Assembly (NCBI GenBank): GCA_964608095.1
Contig: CAZSMK010000094.1
Location: 1 to 45,311 of the forward strand
DNA: 45,311 nt
Reading direction: 5' to 3'
Origin: CAZSMK01 sp964608095
GTDB taxonomy: Bacteria; Sumerlaeota; Sumerlaeia; MWCT01; JAGHBZ01
Both the position numbers and the translations under genes were made by a program. This document shows, piece by piece, positions 16,961-25,974 of this stretch (positions are counted from its first letter, which is position 1; every line of letters starts with the position of its first letter). The notes below the pieces were generated by a model. The model saw only the letters and a list, made by a program, of their open reading frames with translations, was not told the origin of the DNA and searched no databases.

Positions 16961-19348
16961 ATGCAAGGTAAAAAATTTTCTGTGTGGTTCGTACTGTTCT
17001 TATTACTGATCTTACTACCTGTCACACATGCAATGTCAGGGAGTTCCTGGACCTCGACCTGCTCCTCAAGCACATCAGGTCTTGGACCTGAATTGAGCAT
17101 TGATGGAGATGCTGTAACATTCTGGTCATCAGGAGTTCATGGCTCACCGGGATTTACTGAATGGCTTGCGCTTGATTTTGGAGAGACAATGACTATCCAG
17201 GGTATAAGCCTGACGCCCCGCTTCCTTGGTGGTTCAGCCCTCTGTTTCCCTGCCGATTATCAAGTCCAATCCACGACCGATGGAAGCAGCTGGGCAACAA
17301 TTCCGGGTGAATCGTATACAAACCAGCCGATTCCGACAGGGGTGGTTACACACCAATTTTCTGACAAAATCGATGCTCGTGGAATCCGGATTCTTGCAAC
17401 AAAACTCAGGCAGGATGATTACGGTAATTACTACTTTCAACTCGCGGAAATTCAGCCGGTTCTTGCTTCCGCTTCAAAGGAAATTGATATAGGCTCCCTG
17501 GTTCATCTCTCCGGTGTAAAAATAAGCCCATTGTTCGGGGAAGAAAACTATGCGTATCCAATCGATTATTCGTTCGAGTACAGTTACGATCAAGATGGCG
17601 CTTATTGGTTTCCGCTGAGTGGGTCGATTTACGAAGACCAGCCGGAGCCGACGGAACCTGTGACGCATACCTTCTCGGCACAAGTATTGGCACAAAGACT
17701 GCGGATTACGGTTACTGAGATAGGCCCGGATGGTGCGCAACTGAGTGACATAGATTCAATAGATATAGACCCAATCATAGGTTCTGCCCGGTTCCCGTTT
17801 GAAACATCTAACGGCGCCCACTATGACGCGCAATTAAATATGCTCTGGACGGTGTACGGCAATTTCCAGGACGCGGCGACGAACGATGACAGAGCCACAT
17901 TGGTTTTTGGTTCTGAACCTGCCTGGTATGAATGGCTTGCCCTGAAATACAGTTGGTCAACATCGACTGTTGGCTTTCTGGATCATCTGAGAAACGCATT
18001 GATTGTCAACTGGCCTCAAAGCGCTGACGGTTATATATGGTCCTGGAGCACGCAGGAGAAATGGCCTACAGGAGACGGCTCGTACCATCAGGAGAACAAT
18101 GCGAAATATATCCTTGGAGCCTGGCGAATCTGGTTGTGGACTCGTGACGATACGTTTTTCGAGCAGATTGATTCGACGACTCACGCCCCTGCCCCCCGCG
18201 CGGATGTATCCGAGGGGCGAACGGTCAAGGAGAAGCTCCGTGAAGCAATGCGCTATATGGAGGAAAGCCTGAAGGGGAATCTGGGTGGAATACTTATCGA
18301 AGATAACGGAATGGGGAACACGGGAAGACCCGATGGCGACCCGACGAATTACTGGGATAACTGGCCCTTTGGTTATTACGACGGCTACACGAATATCTAT
18401 TACTATGCGTCTTTGAATGCGATGGCGGAGATGGAGTCCTTATGGGGCGAGGAGGCGCGGGCGACGGTATTACGCTCGCGAGCCGAGTCATGCAAACAGG
18501 ATTACGTCGACAAGTTCTGGGACACTTCAAAAGGGAGATTTATCGCCTGCATTGATAAAGATGGAATACACCGGGACTTCGGAGGAACATTTCATAACCT
18601 CGAGGCGCTTGCGTATGGGTTGGGAGATGCGGGCAAAGCCTCCTTGATCTTCAGCTGGTTGGATGGAGAACGCACCATAGCGGGCGATACTTCTACAGGA
18701 CAGGATATTTACACCTGGGGATTTGCCCCGCGCAGCAACACGATAAAGATAGAATCCGTGGGCCCCCCTTACTGGTGGTTTGACCTCAATGGAGCGATTC
18801 AGGTTACTACGAACGCAAGGTGGGACGTACACCTGGAGAATGGTGGAGCAATTTTCTACACATCCTATTATGACCTGATGGCTCGCCTGCGCTGGGCTGG
18901 CGCGGAGAAGGCTTTGCAGAGACTCGGTGGGATACTGAATGAGTTCGAGACGGATCAACTTCGCCGTGACCCCAATATCTGGCAGCTCGGCATTATAGGC
19001 GAGTTCCCCGAGTCCGGTCTTGTTCCTTGCGCCCTTGTCCATGGTTTTGCGGGCATCAATCCGGATAAACATGGGCTCAGGGTCGTGCCCCACCTGCCCG
19101 CCTCATGGAATTTTTTAACCGTTCGCGACGTTTCTTGGGCGGGACGCTCTCTGACTATCACTTCTCGACACAATCAGGTGACAATCCATAACGATGCCGG
19201 TTCCGGCGGAGATGTATTCATCGGCAAGGAAAAAATTCATCCCGGGAGTGAATCTACGGCGGCTCTCGAAGCAGGTCAGATTTTGCTTACACTCGAGCCT
19301 GTAACGTACGCGATGATAAGCTCAAGGCGCTGGAGTCTCTACCGTTAG
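16961..19348 (+). CDS. Secreted (alpha/alpha)6-barrel glycosidase with N-terminal discoidin (F5/8C) domains
   Basis: A 795-residue secreted protein. A signal peptide (1-24) precedes a discoidin-like carbohydrate-binding domain (about 28-168; markers ELSIDGDAVTFWSS, EWLALDFGE and RGIRILATKL). A second, shorter discoidin-like stretch follows (about 172-272). From about 275 to 690 the sequence is helical and aromatic, as in six-hairpin glycosidases (GH63/GH65/GH78/GH94-like). It includes acidic clusters such as EDNGMGNTGRPDGDPTNYWD and DFGGTFHNLEALAYGL. The last 95 residues (from HLPASWNFLTVRDVSW) form the beta-sandwich typical of these enzymes. The exact family is not assignable by eye. The ATG at 16961 is preferred over GTG at 16952; there is no strong ribosome-binding site. 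Confidence 0.75.
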   Translation: MQGKKFSVWFVLFLLLILLPVTHAMSGSSWTSTCSSSTSGLGPELSIDGDAVTFWSSGVHGSPGFTEWLALDFGETMTIQGISLTPRFLGGSALCFPADYQVQSTTDGSSWATIPGESYTNQPIPTGVVTHQFSDKIDARGIRILATKLRQDDYGNYYFQLAEIQPVLASASKEIDIGSLVHLSGVKISPLFGEENYAYPIDYSFEYSYDQDGAYWFPLSGSIYEDQPEPTEPVTHTFSAQVLAQRLRITVTEIGPDGAQLSDIDSIDIDPIIGSARFPFETSNGAHYDAQLNMLWTVYGNFQDAATNDDRATLVFGSEPAWYEWLALKYSWSTSTVGFLDHLRNALIVNWPQSADGYIWSWSTQEKWPTGDGSYHQENNAKYILGAWRIWLWTRDDTFFEQIDSTTHAPAPRADVSEGRTVKEKLREAMRYMEESLKGNLGGILIEDNGMGNTGRPDGDPTNYWDNWPFGYYDGYTNIYYYASLNAMAEMESLWGEEARATVLRSRAESCKQDYVDKFWDTSKGRFIACIDKDGIHRDFGGTFHNLEALAYGLGDAGKASLIFSWLDGERTIAGDTSTGQDIYTWGFAPRSNTIKIESVGPPYWWFDLNGAIQVTTNARWDVHLENGGAIFYTSYYDLMARLRWAGAEKALQRLGGILNEFETDQLRRDPNIWQLGIIGEFPESGLVPCALVHGFAGINPDKHGLRVVPHLPASWNFLTVRDVSWAGRSLTITSRHNQVTIHNDAGSGGDVFIGKEKIHPGSESTAALEAGQILLTLEPVTYAMISSRRWSLYR

Positions 19349-19413
19349 ATGCCCCTCCTTAGCACAAAATCCCTTTTGTTCATGCGGTTGTCATTCGTCT
19401 ACCGGTGGATGCC
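19339..19413. repeat. Imperfect 15-bp direct repeat with 60-bp period
   Basis: CTACCGTTAGATGCC (19339-19353) and CTACCGGTGGATGCC (19399-19413) match at 13 of 15 positions. The first copy spans the stop codon of the discoidin-bearing glycosidase. Significance is unclear; it could mark a small duplication. Confidence 0.5.
19364..19379. terminator. Weak bidirectional hairpin between convergent genes
   Basis: ACAAAA (19364-19369) and TTTTGT (19374-19379) flank a 4-base loop. It lies 15 bp after the stop of the discoidin-bearing glycosidase and about 110 bp beyond the stop of the convergent small gene. The stem is AT-rich, so termination would be weak. Confidence 0.25.
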
Positions 19414-19485
19414 TTTTCGTTACTTTTGTAAATCCGGCTGAAGAATAGCAAAATAAGAAAAGAGGAACGTGCAGACCCGATATCG

Positions 19486-19746
19486 TCACTTCAATTGCAT
19501 GTGGGGAATCCGTTGTACAATGTTCTCGATTTCTTCTCGAGTGAAGGTATCGCCATAGAGTCTCATGAATATCCGGGCTCGAAGTTGTGCATTGTTAAGG
19601 GAATTGTTTTGCATCAAAAGCCCTGCAATGACAAGGCGTTTACCGGTCTCGAACATACTGCTCGCCATTCTCAATCGTTCAACAGGGCTTCGTTCGGAAA
19701 CCATTCGTAGTATTCTTTTCTCGATATCAGGCAAGGGATCACTCAT
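19486..19746 (-). CDS. Small partner protein of a nucleotidyltransferase
   Basis: An 86-residue helical protein starting MSDPLPDIEKRI, with a conserved-looking core (RSPVERLRMASSMFETGKRLV). It resembles uncharacterised small proteins encoded next to MNT-type nucleotidyltransferases. Its ATG overlaps the end of the nucleotidyltransferase gene in ATGAGTGA, implying translational coupling. It is not a recognisable HEPN protein, since no R-x4-6-H motif is seen. Whether the pair is a toxin-antitoxin module cannot be settled here. A longer in-frame start at 19818 is possible but would run deep into the upstream gene. Confidence 0.6.
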   Translation of the reverse strand: MSDPLPDIEKRILRMVSERSPVERLRMASSMFETGKRLVIAGLLMQNNSLNNAQLRARIFMRLYGDTFTREEIENIVQRIPHMQLK

Positions 19747-20290
19747 GTTCTCTCGCTTTCCTGAGTAACTCATCGACTCCAAGTTTTCGTGACCATCGTT
19801 CGAGATATGCGTTATCAATATCCCTCAGGGCTATCAACATACTTTGAACGTCGCGGTACTGAAGTTCTGAACCTGTGTGCTTTGCCCGGATAAGTTTCGA
19901 TAAAACAAGGTCTTCCGGCGCGACAACTGAAACCATAACTCCCTCGATGTTGACCTGCTGTCTACGGGAAAACTCTTCAAGCCTGTAAGGCTCGTTCTTG
20001 CACACTATAAGGTCAACTTTGATGAGAGAATCGTTATGTATGATATTGAATACACCTTTTGATTGTACGGCTTGCTGGACACTCTCTTCATTAATATAGA
20101 AGTCTTTATGGAACAACGCGACAATCGTGGGGACATCTCCGGGGGTTGCTTGAATAACGATGTCAATATCTCTCGTCATCCGCGGTGTAGCATAAATCGC
20201 CATAGCCATTGAGCCGGTCATCATATAGGGGATTTCAGCATTATTCAGCCGTGAGGTGACATGTTTCAGAATCTCGAGTTCTCCATTCAT
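19739..20290 (-). CDS. MNT/AbiEii-like nucleotidyltransferase
   Basis: A 183-residue protein with the minimal DNA polymerase-beta-type nucleotidyltransferase fold. The signature GS (26-27) is followed by two metal-binding aspartates in RDIDIVI (D41, D43), and a third acidic residue sits on the next strand (D93 in KVDLIV). C-terminal helices (APEDLVLSKLIRA, then RDVQSML) match the AbiEii/DUF6036-like group, whose members can act as toxins or antitoxins by transferring nucleotides to proteins or tRNA. All three catalytic acids appear intact. The downstream small gene overlaps it by 8 bp. No strong ribosome-binding site is seen before the ATG. Confidence 0.75.
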   Translation of the reverse strand: MNGELEILKHVTSRLNNAEIPYMMTGSMAMAIYATPRMTRDIDIVIQATPGDVPTIVALFHKDFYINEESVQQAVQSKGVFNIIHNDSLIKVDLIVCKNEPYRLEEFSRRQQVNIEGVMVSVVAPEDLVLSKLIRAKHTGSELQYRDVQSMLIALRDIDNAYLERWSRKLGVDELLRKAREHE

Positions 20291-20518
20291 CTTTTATGCA
20301 TTTCTATTCTTGAAATTTATTGTATGTCTCCTGATATACTCTAAAGCTGGATAAGGCTTCAAGAACAAACAGCCGCAACGATAGTGTATCCGTATGTATA
20401 TTATCACTTCTTGTTTTTTTCCGTAGTAGAAGGAGCGAACGCGAGTTTGATGGTCACACTAAAATTTTACTTATTCAGCCGATCAGCACAGGCGCGATAA
20501 AGTATGGCTGTATTTCCG

Positions 20519-21757
20519 TTATTCTGGAGGAAACACTTCACGTATCGCATTGAGATAGCCCATACGGTTTTTTGTGTCCGGCTCGAGATAACTCCCTTCA
20601 CCCCATTCGTTCCATGCATTGATGGTGACAATACGCCTGTTTGGAGGAAGCTTGAGCGCCCTGTCGCGTGCTTTGATAAGGGCTTCGCAAAATTTTTTCG
20701 GGGTGTTCCCCGTTATTATGGGGGTGTTCGGGTAACCACTGCCGTCATGTTTTGCTTCGGGCGCCATCCTTGGCGTCGGATCCCATCCCATGGTGACGTT
20801 GGGGAAATACGGAACGCCGAATATATCCCTTTCCCTATCCCATCGTTCGAAGTAATGGTATGAAAAGAAATCGTAATCAGTAGCGGGAAAATCCTTAAAC
20901 CCTACCCGGTGAACCCATATATAGGATGTTACGCTTTCTGCTCCCAGCTGCTTTGTAACTTCAGAAGGTTTTTCATGCAGCTGAAGATGACAATCAATCA
21001 GGTTTATATGGATTCCGTTGAGCCCTGCCGCTTTTGTTTGTTCATCGAAATAGCGGAGGGCATCAGCTGCCTGTTCAATGTCTCCGAATCCTTTAATGAA
21101 TGTATTGACTTCGTAAATCGAGAACACGACCTTATCATCAATCTTCCAATATGAAGGATGTGTGAAATAATCGTGAATTATATGGGGGATCATCTCTTCG
21201 AATTCGGGTCGTGTGAGTTCGCCCGGGCTACTTCCAAGCCCGTGATTCGCCCACATCAAGCAGAACGAAAGACGGCTATGATTAGGGGCTTTCAGGAAAC
21301 CCTCATTCAACGCACGTTCAAGAAAAGTCCCTTTGTGATCCCCTCTGGCATGGTAATACCAATCAAAAATAAACACATCGATTCCGTTATCCGCTGCCGC
21401 GTCTATCTTTGCTGCCATGACATCCGGGTCGGCTTCATCAGTATATCCCCACAGGGGAATCTTGGGTTGTTCATGCCCCTCGAAGCGTGGTCGTGCCGCG
21501 TTGATCTGTTTCCACTCGGCAAAAATCTCCCCATCGTCGCCGGGTGTCCTATGCCATTGTGGGAAATAAAATACCGCAACCTGGATTTTTTCGCTTTTTG
21601 CTCTATCGCTACCCAGCAAAGTACCTCGTATGGTGTCGGTAGTTGAATCACACATGGACACCTCAGTCGATAGGAGAAAAATAATGGTGATCAGTATAAC
21701 TCGCATGAATATACATTGGTTTTCGAAAAAACGTCGTATTGCAGTTCCATGTTTCAT
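20519..21757 (-). CDS. Secreted GH99-like / WbsX-type glycosidase (copy 1)
   Basis: A 412-residue protein of the GH99-like/WbsX family, best known from endo-mannanase relatives and O-antigen loci. The N-terminal part (to about residue 37) has a hydrophobic secretion signal (MRVILITIIFLLS). The barrel begins with IQVAVFYFPQWH, continues through PLWGYTDEADP and DVFIFDWYYH, and ends with NAWNEWGEGSYLEPD. That last glutamate-rich motif carries the catalytic-site residues in GH99-type proteins. It is the last of four glycosidase genes in a run on this strand. ATG at 21757 is chosen because GAGAGGA lies 8 bases upstream; it overlaps the preceding gene's stop in ATGA, which implies coupled translation. 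Confidence 0.85.
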   Translation of the reverse strand: MKHGTAIRRFFENQCIFMRVILITIIFLLSTEVSMCDSTTDTIRGTLLGSDRAKSEKIQVAVFYFPQWHRTPGDDGEIFAEWKQINAARPRFEGHEQPKIPLWGYTDEADPDVMAAKIDAAADNGIDVFIFDWYYHARGDHKGTFLERALNEGFLKAPNHSRLSFCLMWANHGLGSSPGELTRPEFEEMIPHIIHDYFTHPSYWKIDDKVVFSIYEVNTFIKGFGDIEQAADALRYFDEQTKAAGLNGIHINLIDCHLQLHEKPSEVTKQLGAESVTSYIWVHRVGFKDFPATDYDFFSYHYFERWDRERDIFGVPYFPNVTMGWDPTPRMAPEAKHDGSGYPNTPIITGNTPKKFCEALIKARDRALKLPPNRRIVTINAWNEWGEGSYLEPDTKNRMGYLNAIREVFPPE

Positions 21758-22893
21758 GTGGATTTCCTCTCGTATTGATCTAAAGATGCGAGTACTGCCT
21801 CCAGGTATTGCATCCCATATACCATGTCGGGTTCCAGATAGCTGCCTTCGGTCCATTCATTCCAGCTGTTAACGGTTATGAGCCGGGGGGAAATTCCATG
21901 ACGGTCGATAAACGACATGGCTCGAAGAAGATATTCTCCAAACTTCCGGGGAGTTGGTTCAGTGATCAGCTCCTCGATGAACTCCTTGAACCGGGGATTG
22001 GGGTCCCACCCGATTGAGACGTGAGGATAATACGGTACAGGGAACTCATGAACCCATTGATCCCATGCTTTAATGGCTTGCTCCGCCCAATCACTATACT
22101 GACCAGATGGATTGACATAATGGCACCATTGATAGTTCGTGAGGCTGTCGATTCCAAGGGTGTTTATAGTATTGGCTTGCGTCACACTCGTATCGTTAGG
22201 AACAAGGGACATCGTTTCCGGAATCAACGCCCATAAAATTGCCTGTAAATGGAGACCATCGAACCCGGCAGCGCAGGTTCGATCACGGAAATAATCCAAT
22301 GCGTCGCGTGTTCGCTCCACTCCGCCAAGACCCTTTATGAGGGTACCGAGCTCATAGATCGAAAATACAGGTTTGCCATCAATCTTGTAATAGGAAGGGT
22401 GGGTAAAATATTTGTGAACGATGCGGTTCACAACAGACTCGAATTCTACGCGATTGACTTTTCCCAGCCAGATAACCCGTGGCTGGTGGGATTGCTCCAG
22501 GTCCCAGAGTGTCGTGGCGTCATGATTTGCCCACATAATGTAAAATCGGATTCGATGATTGTTTCTTGCCTTCAAAAAGCCTTTGTTCAGTGCGTCTTCA
22601 AGGAACGGCGCATTGTTATACCAGTACCAGTCAAAGATAAACACGTTCACCCCATGATCTGCTGCAGCGTCGATCTTCTGAGCCATTACTTTCGGGGAGG
22701 CTTCGTCCTGGTATCCCCATAAAGGGATGCGTGGCTGGTAATGACCCTCGAACTTCGGTACTGCTTTACGTACCGTCTGCCATTCTCCCTCACCATCGGG
22801 CATAAAGTGTCGCCAGAGGGGCTCGTTATGGTACGCAGGCCAGTAATATGCAGCGATATCAAACAGGCTGTCCGTAATTCGTATCTCCCTTTT
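21754..22893 (-). CDS. GH99-like / WbsX-type glycosidase (copy 2) without an AUG at its natural start
   Basis: A tandem paralogue of the adjacent gene: it shares PLWGYQDEASP, VFIFDWYW, YFTHPSYYKIDGKPVFSIYELG and NSWNEWTEGSYLEPD. The first ATG (22803) falls inside the conserved barrel. The same frame upstream encodes IAAYYWPAYHNEPLWRHF, homologous to the first barrel strand of copy 1, and stays open until a TAG at 22894-22896. No ATG, GTG or TTG occurs in that stretch; CTG (22866) or ATT (22878), the latter just after AGGGAG, are the only plausible starts. There is no room for a signal peptide, since the upstream gene ends at 22935. It is either translated from a rare start codon and cytoplasmic, or N-terminally damaged. 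Confidence 0.75.
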   Translation of the reverse strand, partial: KREIRITDSLFDIAAYYWPAYHNEPLWRHFMPDGEGEWQTVRKAVPKFEGHYQPRIPLWGYQDEASPKVMAQKIDAAADHGVNVFIFDWYWYNNAPFLEDALNKGFLKARNNHRIRFYIMWANHDATTLWDLEQSHQPRVIWLGKVNRVEFESVVNRIVHKYFTHPSYYKIDGKPVFSIYELGTLIKGLGGVERTRDALDYFRDRTCAAGFDGLHLQAILWALIPETMSLVPNDTSVTQANTINTLGIDSLTNYQWCHYVNPSGQYSDWAEQAIKAWDQWVHEFPVPYYPHVSIGWDPNPRFKEFIEELITEPTPRKFGEYLLRAMSFIDRHGISPRLITVNSWNEWTEGSYLEPDMVYGMQYLEAVLASLDQYERKST

Positions 22894-22934
22894 CTATGAC
22901 AAATAAAGTGCTATAGATCTGGAGCTGCGTATTA

Positions 22935-25895
22935 TTACCTCCTGATTTCAGTCAGAACAGGAACGAGTGGCTCGAGTTTTTTTACAGGTTCAGCACCGCC
23001 CAAACTCAGAAGATCATTAGCAGAAACAGGATTCCCCTTATAAGTGATAATCACATCCACAGGTTTTTGTGTGAGGTTGATCAGGTTGAGCACAATCCTT
23101 GAATCCAACTCCGCCGTGAGCCACTCCACACCCCAAACCGGTTCATCCGTTGCAGCATCAAGCACAGATAATTCCGGCAAAGCATGTGTGGCGTCAAGTT
23201 GTTCTCTAAACTTCAAGGACATATCGCGTACACCTGTCTTGCTGTTGATCCTCTTTGCCCTTCCCCGCAAGGCTTTGTTTTGTTCCTCTGGGAATCTACG
23301 TCCATAAGGCTCCCGCTGTAAACAGCTGCCGACAAACACGATATTTGTGGTTTCCGGTAATTGTATCATGGATTCAAACGCATATCTTGTGATATGTCGC
23401 GATGAAGGGCATACGATAAGTGGATACCGTGCACCTTTGCCAGCTGCAAGCTGCCTTTCCGAGATAAAATCGATCTTTACCCCGCAAAAGTTGAGTGCTT
23501 CATAGACTTTTCTGACCATTGGTAGATATTCGGGATCTCGTGCGATCGAGGCAATGGAGAAGAGAATGGCTACTGGAGCTTTCTGATTCTGCAGGGCGGT
23601 TACTACCCCGGCAAATCGGTTGAGGTCGAGACACGTCCTCCCGACAGCCTCAGCGCAGCCCGGCCTGTCCATTACGTTTCCATAAAAGTCATACCCTCGG
23701 TCAAAGGTCCGTTCCCACACCCAGAGTGTTGTAGCGCTTTCGCCATGAATCGCACCCTGCCATAATCCGGCGCGGAAGTGTTCGGGATACACATAATAAG
23801 TCGAACGATCGATGGTGAAATGATTTTCTGAATTGAAGATCGGCTTTTTATGAAGGGAGCGTTGTAAATCATACGACATATTGTGCAGATGCCAGTCCAT
23901 TGCCCAGAAGTTGTTCGGGTCGTGGAGGAGCGGTGCAGTCCAGCAGTCATTGCCGTTGATCTGTGAGAATTCACCGAACATCTCCGGGTCAACGCCCCAT
24001 GCGATTGAATGCCGCCACCCCAATGCCATTGACATAGCCTTGGCATGGACAGGTACCTCCGGCGCCATCTCATGAATGATGTCCGCCATCCATTTATGCC
24101 ATGCCGTAAAACGTTCCTGGTTGAAGATGCAGTAATCATAAAACTGAGGCGCATTGTACGCATCGTTTGCGGGAATTGGCACATCGGCAAATGTAGTATA
24201 GGTTGTTCCATACGCATCGCTGAGTGTCTTGACATCACCATGTGTCGAGGCGAGATACTCACTCCACATGGACCTGGTCCTCGGGCATCCGGCTGTTCGA
24301 TCAAATACCGGCTCGTTGGAAAGACAGAAACTATGAAGAGCGGGTTTCCCCTTAAACAAAGGGATTACGGTTTTAAGATATCGGGAAATGACTTCTTTTG
24401 CCTCCGGAGCATCCACACAATATCCCAGGAACCCCCCGCCACCGGATGTTAGGTGCGGCCATTTCTCAAAAGCCCACTGTGGGAAATAATGGGGAGATAG
24501 CAGGATATTTACTGCAATGTTGTGCTTTCCGGCATTATCAAGAACGTTCACCACCTCCTGCGCTGCGTCAAGCGAAACCTCTGTTTCTGAAATAAGGGTT
24601 GATGATGGTCCCATTTCTATCTGGATAATATTCACTCCGTATGCCGGAAAGATTGGGATATCGGTTCGAACCTGTCCGAAGTGACCATACCCGCAGAAAA
24701 ATACCGGTCCACGGTTTGTTTCACCAGTAGTTGCTTTTCGATCTGCAATAAAACTCAGGCCCTCTACTGATATCCCTCGTGATGCTTTTTCGGGGGTCAC
24801 GTAACGTTTTACCACCGGCGCAGCGGATGGTGTCTTAAGATACTGCTCTGCCGTCGCAATCGCACGGTTAAGCGACTCAGAGAGGTCCTTTACGGCATAC
24901 TCGGCACGTTGTATTTCGTAACGCTGAATATCCTCTCGAACCAGGGGTATAAATTGATCGAGAAGAGTCCGGGTTACCATGGGATAATCAACCGGAATAT
25001 GGCGGGATTTGCATTGAAGGATAAGTTCATCAAGTCGTTTAACTCGTTCTTCGATACCGGTAAGATCATTGCATAACCGGGAATTTATCTTTTCAATCCT
25101 ACCTTCCGCGGATGCAATTGCATTACGCTTTGTGTCACTTACACTGACACTGTATTCAAGCCACTGTTCTTTTGAATGTCCTGTATTCCAAACGAACCTG
25201 ATCGATCCCTGGGCGGGACCAATAGGCTTTTCCTCATCGAGCAAGCATGTCTTTCCCGATTGTATGGTTGCCCTGATGGAAACATTTGCGAGCGTGTTTG
25301 TCGTAATCACCACATCGAGGCTGCTTTGGAGATTATCTCCGAGCACATTCCCGGGAACAACAATTGTTCCGCCAAAGCCATCCCCTTCGATAGGAACACC
25401 CACGGGACGAAGATCAATTTCATCCACAGCCAATAGTTCGCATCGGTTTACGATGTTGATTCCAACGTTAAGCGAACCCTGATCATTCCTGGTCCTGAAT
25501 CGAACGGCAATCCGCGTCCAATCAAAGGTTCCTTCAAGTACATTCAGGGTATACGTGTTCCAATCAGTAAAATGAAGACCGGGAGAAACGTTTCGCCCAC
25601 GTATCCATGCGCTCAATTCATATTCAGTAGCCGGCATTACGGCAACTACCTGGTAGAGCCTTCCATAAACTTCAGGCGCCAGGGAGCTTTCATTGGTGAA
25701 GACCGCACAGCGTGAACCCTTATAGGAATTTTCCGATTCAGCTCTATACGAGGTTTGTGCCCTTGTATACCACCCCCATCCGGCAAAAGAAGGATCTTCA
25801 AAACCGGCATTCATAATAGGGTTTAAGGAACCCGGATTACCATATAAGGAGAATGCCGCGAGATAAATGGCACTAAGTATAATTATACGTTTCAC
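22935..25895 (-). CDS. Secreted GH42-like glycosidase with N-terminal carbohydrate-binding module
   Basis: A 986-residue secreted protein. A signal peptide (about 1-19) precedes a CBM4/9-like beta-sandwich (about 24-167; NAGFEDPSFAGWGW at the start and AVDEIDLRPVG at the end). A mixed region with a helical coiled segment follows (about 265-355). A clan GH-A TIM barrel (about 375-760) has acid/base E528 in CLSNEPVF and nucleophile E690 in FNSENHF. The C-terminal part (from APVAILFS, about 773) resembles the flavodoxin-like trimerisation domain of GH42 beta-galactosidases. The likely reaction is exo-hydrolysis of galactose or a related sugar; the substrate is unproven. Translation starts at a GTG 8 bases after AGGGGAG. 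It lies 79 bp downstream of the GH5-like gene. Confidence 0.8.
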   Translation of the reverse strand: MKRIIILSAIYLAAFSLYGNPGSLNPIMNAGFEDPSFAGWGWYTRAQTSYRAESENSYKGSRCAVFTNESSLAPEVYGRLYQVVAVMPATEYELSAWIRGRNVSPGLHFTDWNTYTLNVLEGTFDWTRIAVRFRTRNDQGSLNVGINIVNRCELLAVDEIDLRPVGVPIEGDGFGGTIVVPGNVLGDNLQSSLDVVITTNTLANVSIRATIQSGKTCLLDEEKPIGPAQGSIRFVWNTGHSKEQWLEYSVSVSDTKRNAIASAEGRIEKINSRLCNDLTGIEERVKRLDELILQCKSRHIPVDYPMVTRTLLDQFIPLVREDIQRYEIQRAEYAVKDLSESLNRAIATAEQYLKTPSAAPVVKRYVTPEKASRGISVEGLSFIADRKATTGETNRGPVFFCGYGHFGQVRTDIPIFPAYGVNIIQIEMGPSSTLISETEVSLDAAQEVVNVLDNAGKHNIAVNILLSPHYFPQWAFEKWPHLTSGGGGFLGYCVDAPEAKEVISRYLKTVIPLFKGKPALHSFCLSNEPVFDRTAGCPRTRSMWSEYLASTHGDVKTLSDAYGTTYTTFADVPIPANDAYNAPQFYDYCIFNQERFTAWHKWMADIIHEMAPEVPVHAKAMSMALGWRHSIAWGVDPEMFGEFSQINGNDCWTAPLLHDPNNFWAMDWHLHNMSYDLQRSLHKKPIFNSENHFTIDRSTYYVYPEHFRAGLWQGAIHGESATTLWVWERTFDRGYDFYGNVMDRPGCAEAVGRTCLDLNRFAGVVTALQNQKAPVAILFSIASIARDPEYLPMVRKVYEALNFCGVKIDFISERQLAAGKGARYPLIVCPSSRHITRYAFESMIQLPETTNIVFVGSCLQREPYGRRFPEEQNKALRGRAKRINSKTGVRDMSLKFREQLDATHALPELSVLDAATDEPVWGVEWLTAELDSRIVLNLINLTQKPVDVIITYKGNPVSANDLLSLGGAEPVKKLEPLVPVLTEIRR

Positions 25896-25974
25896 AAAGA
25901 ATCTCCCCTTGGTCGACGTTAGATCGAGTTATTGTAATGTTTCGTGTCCCGGCGTAGATTGCTATTTATTAATA

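Noticed and set aside
22894..22934. A frameshift that would restore a signal peptide to GH99-like copy 2
   Set aside because: Only 41 bases separate the upstream gene's stop region from the in-frame TAG, too few for a signal peptide, and no hydrophobic stretch is found in the other frames.
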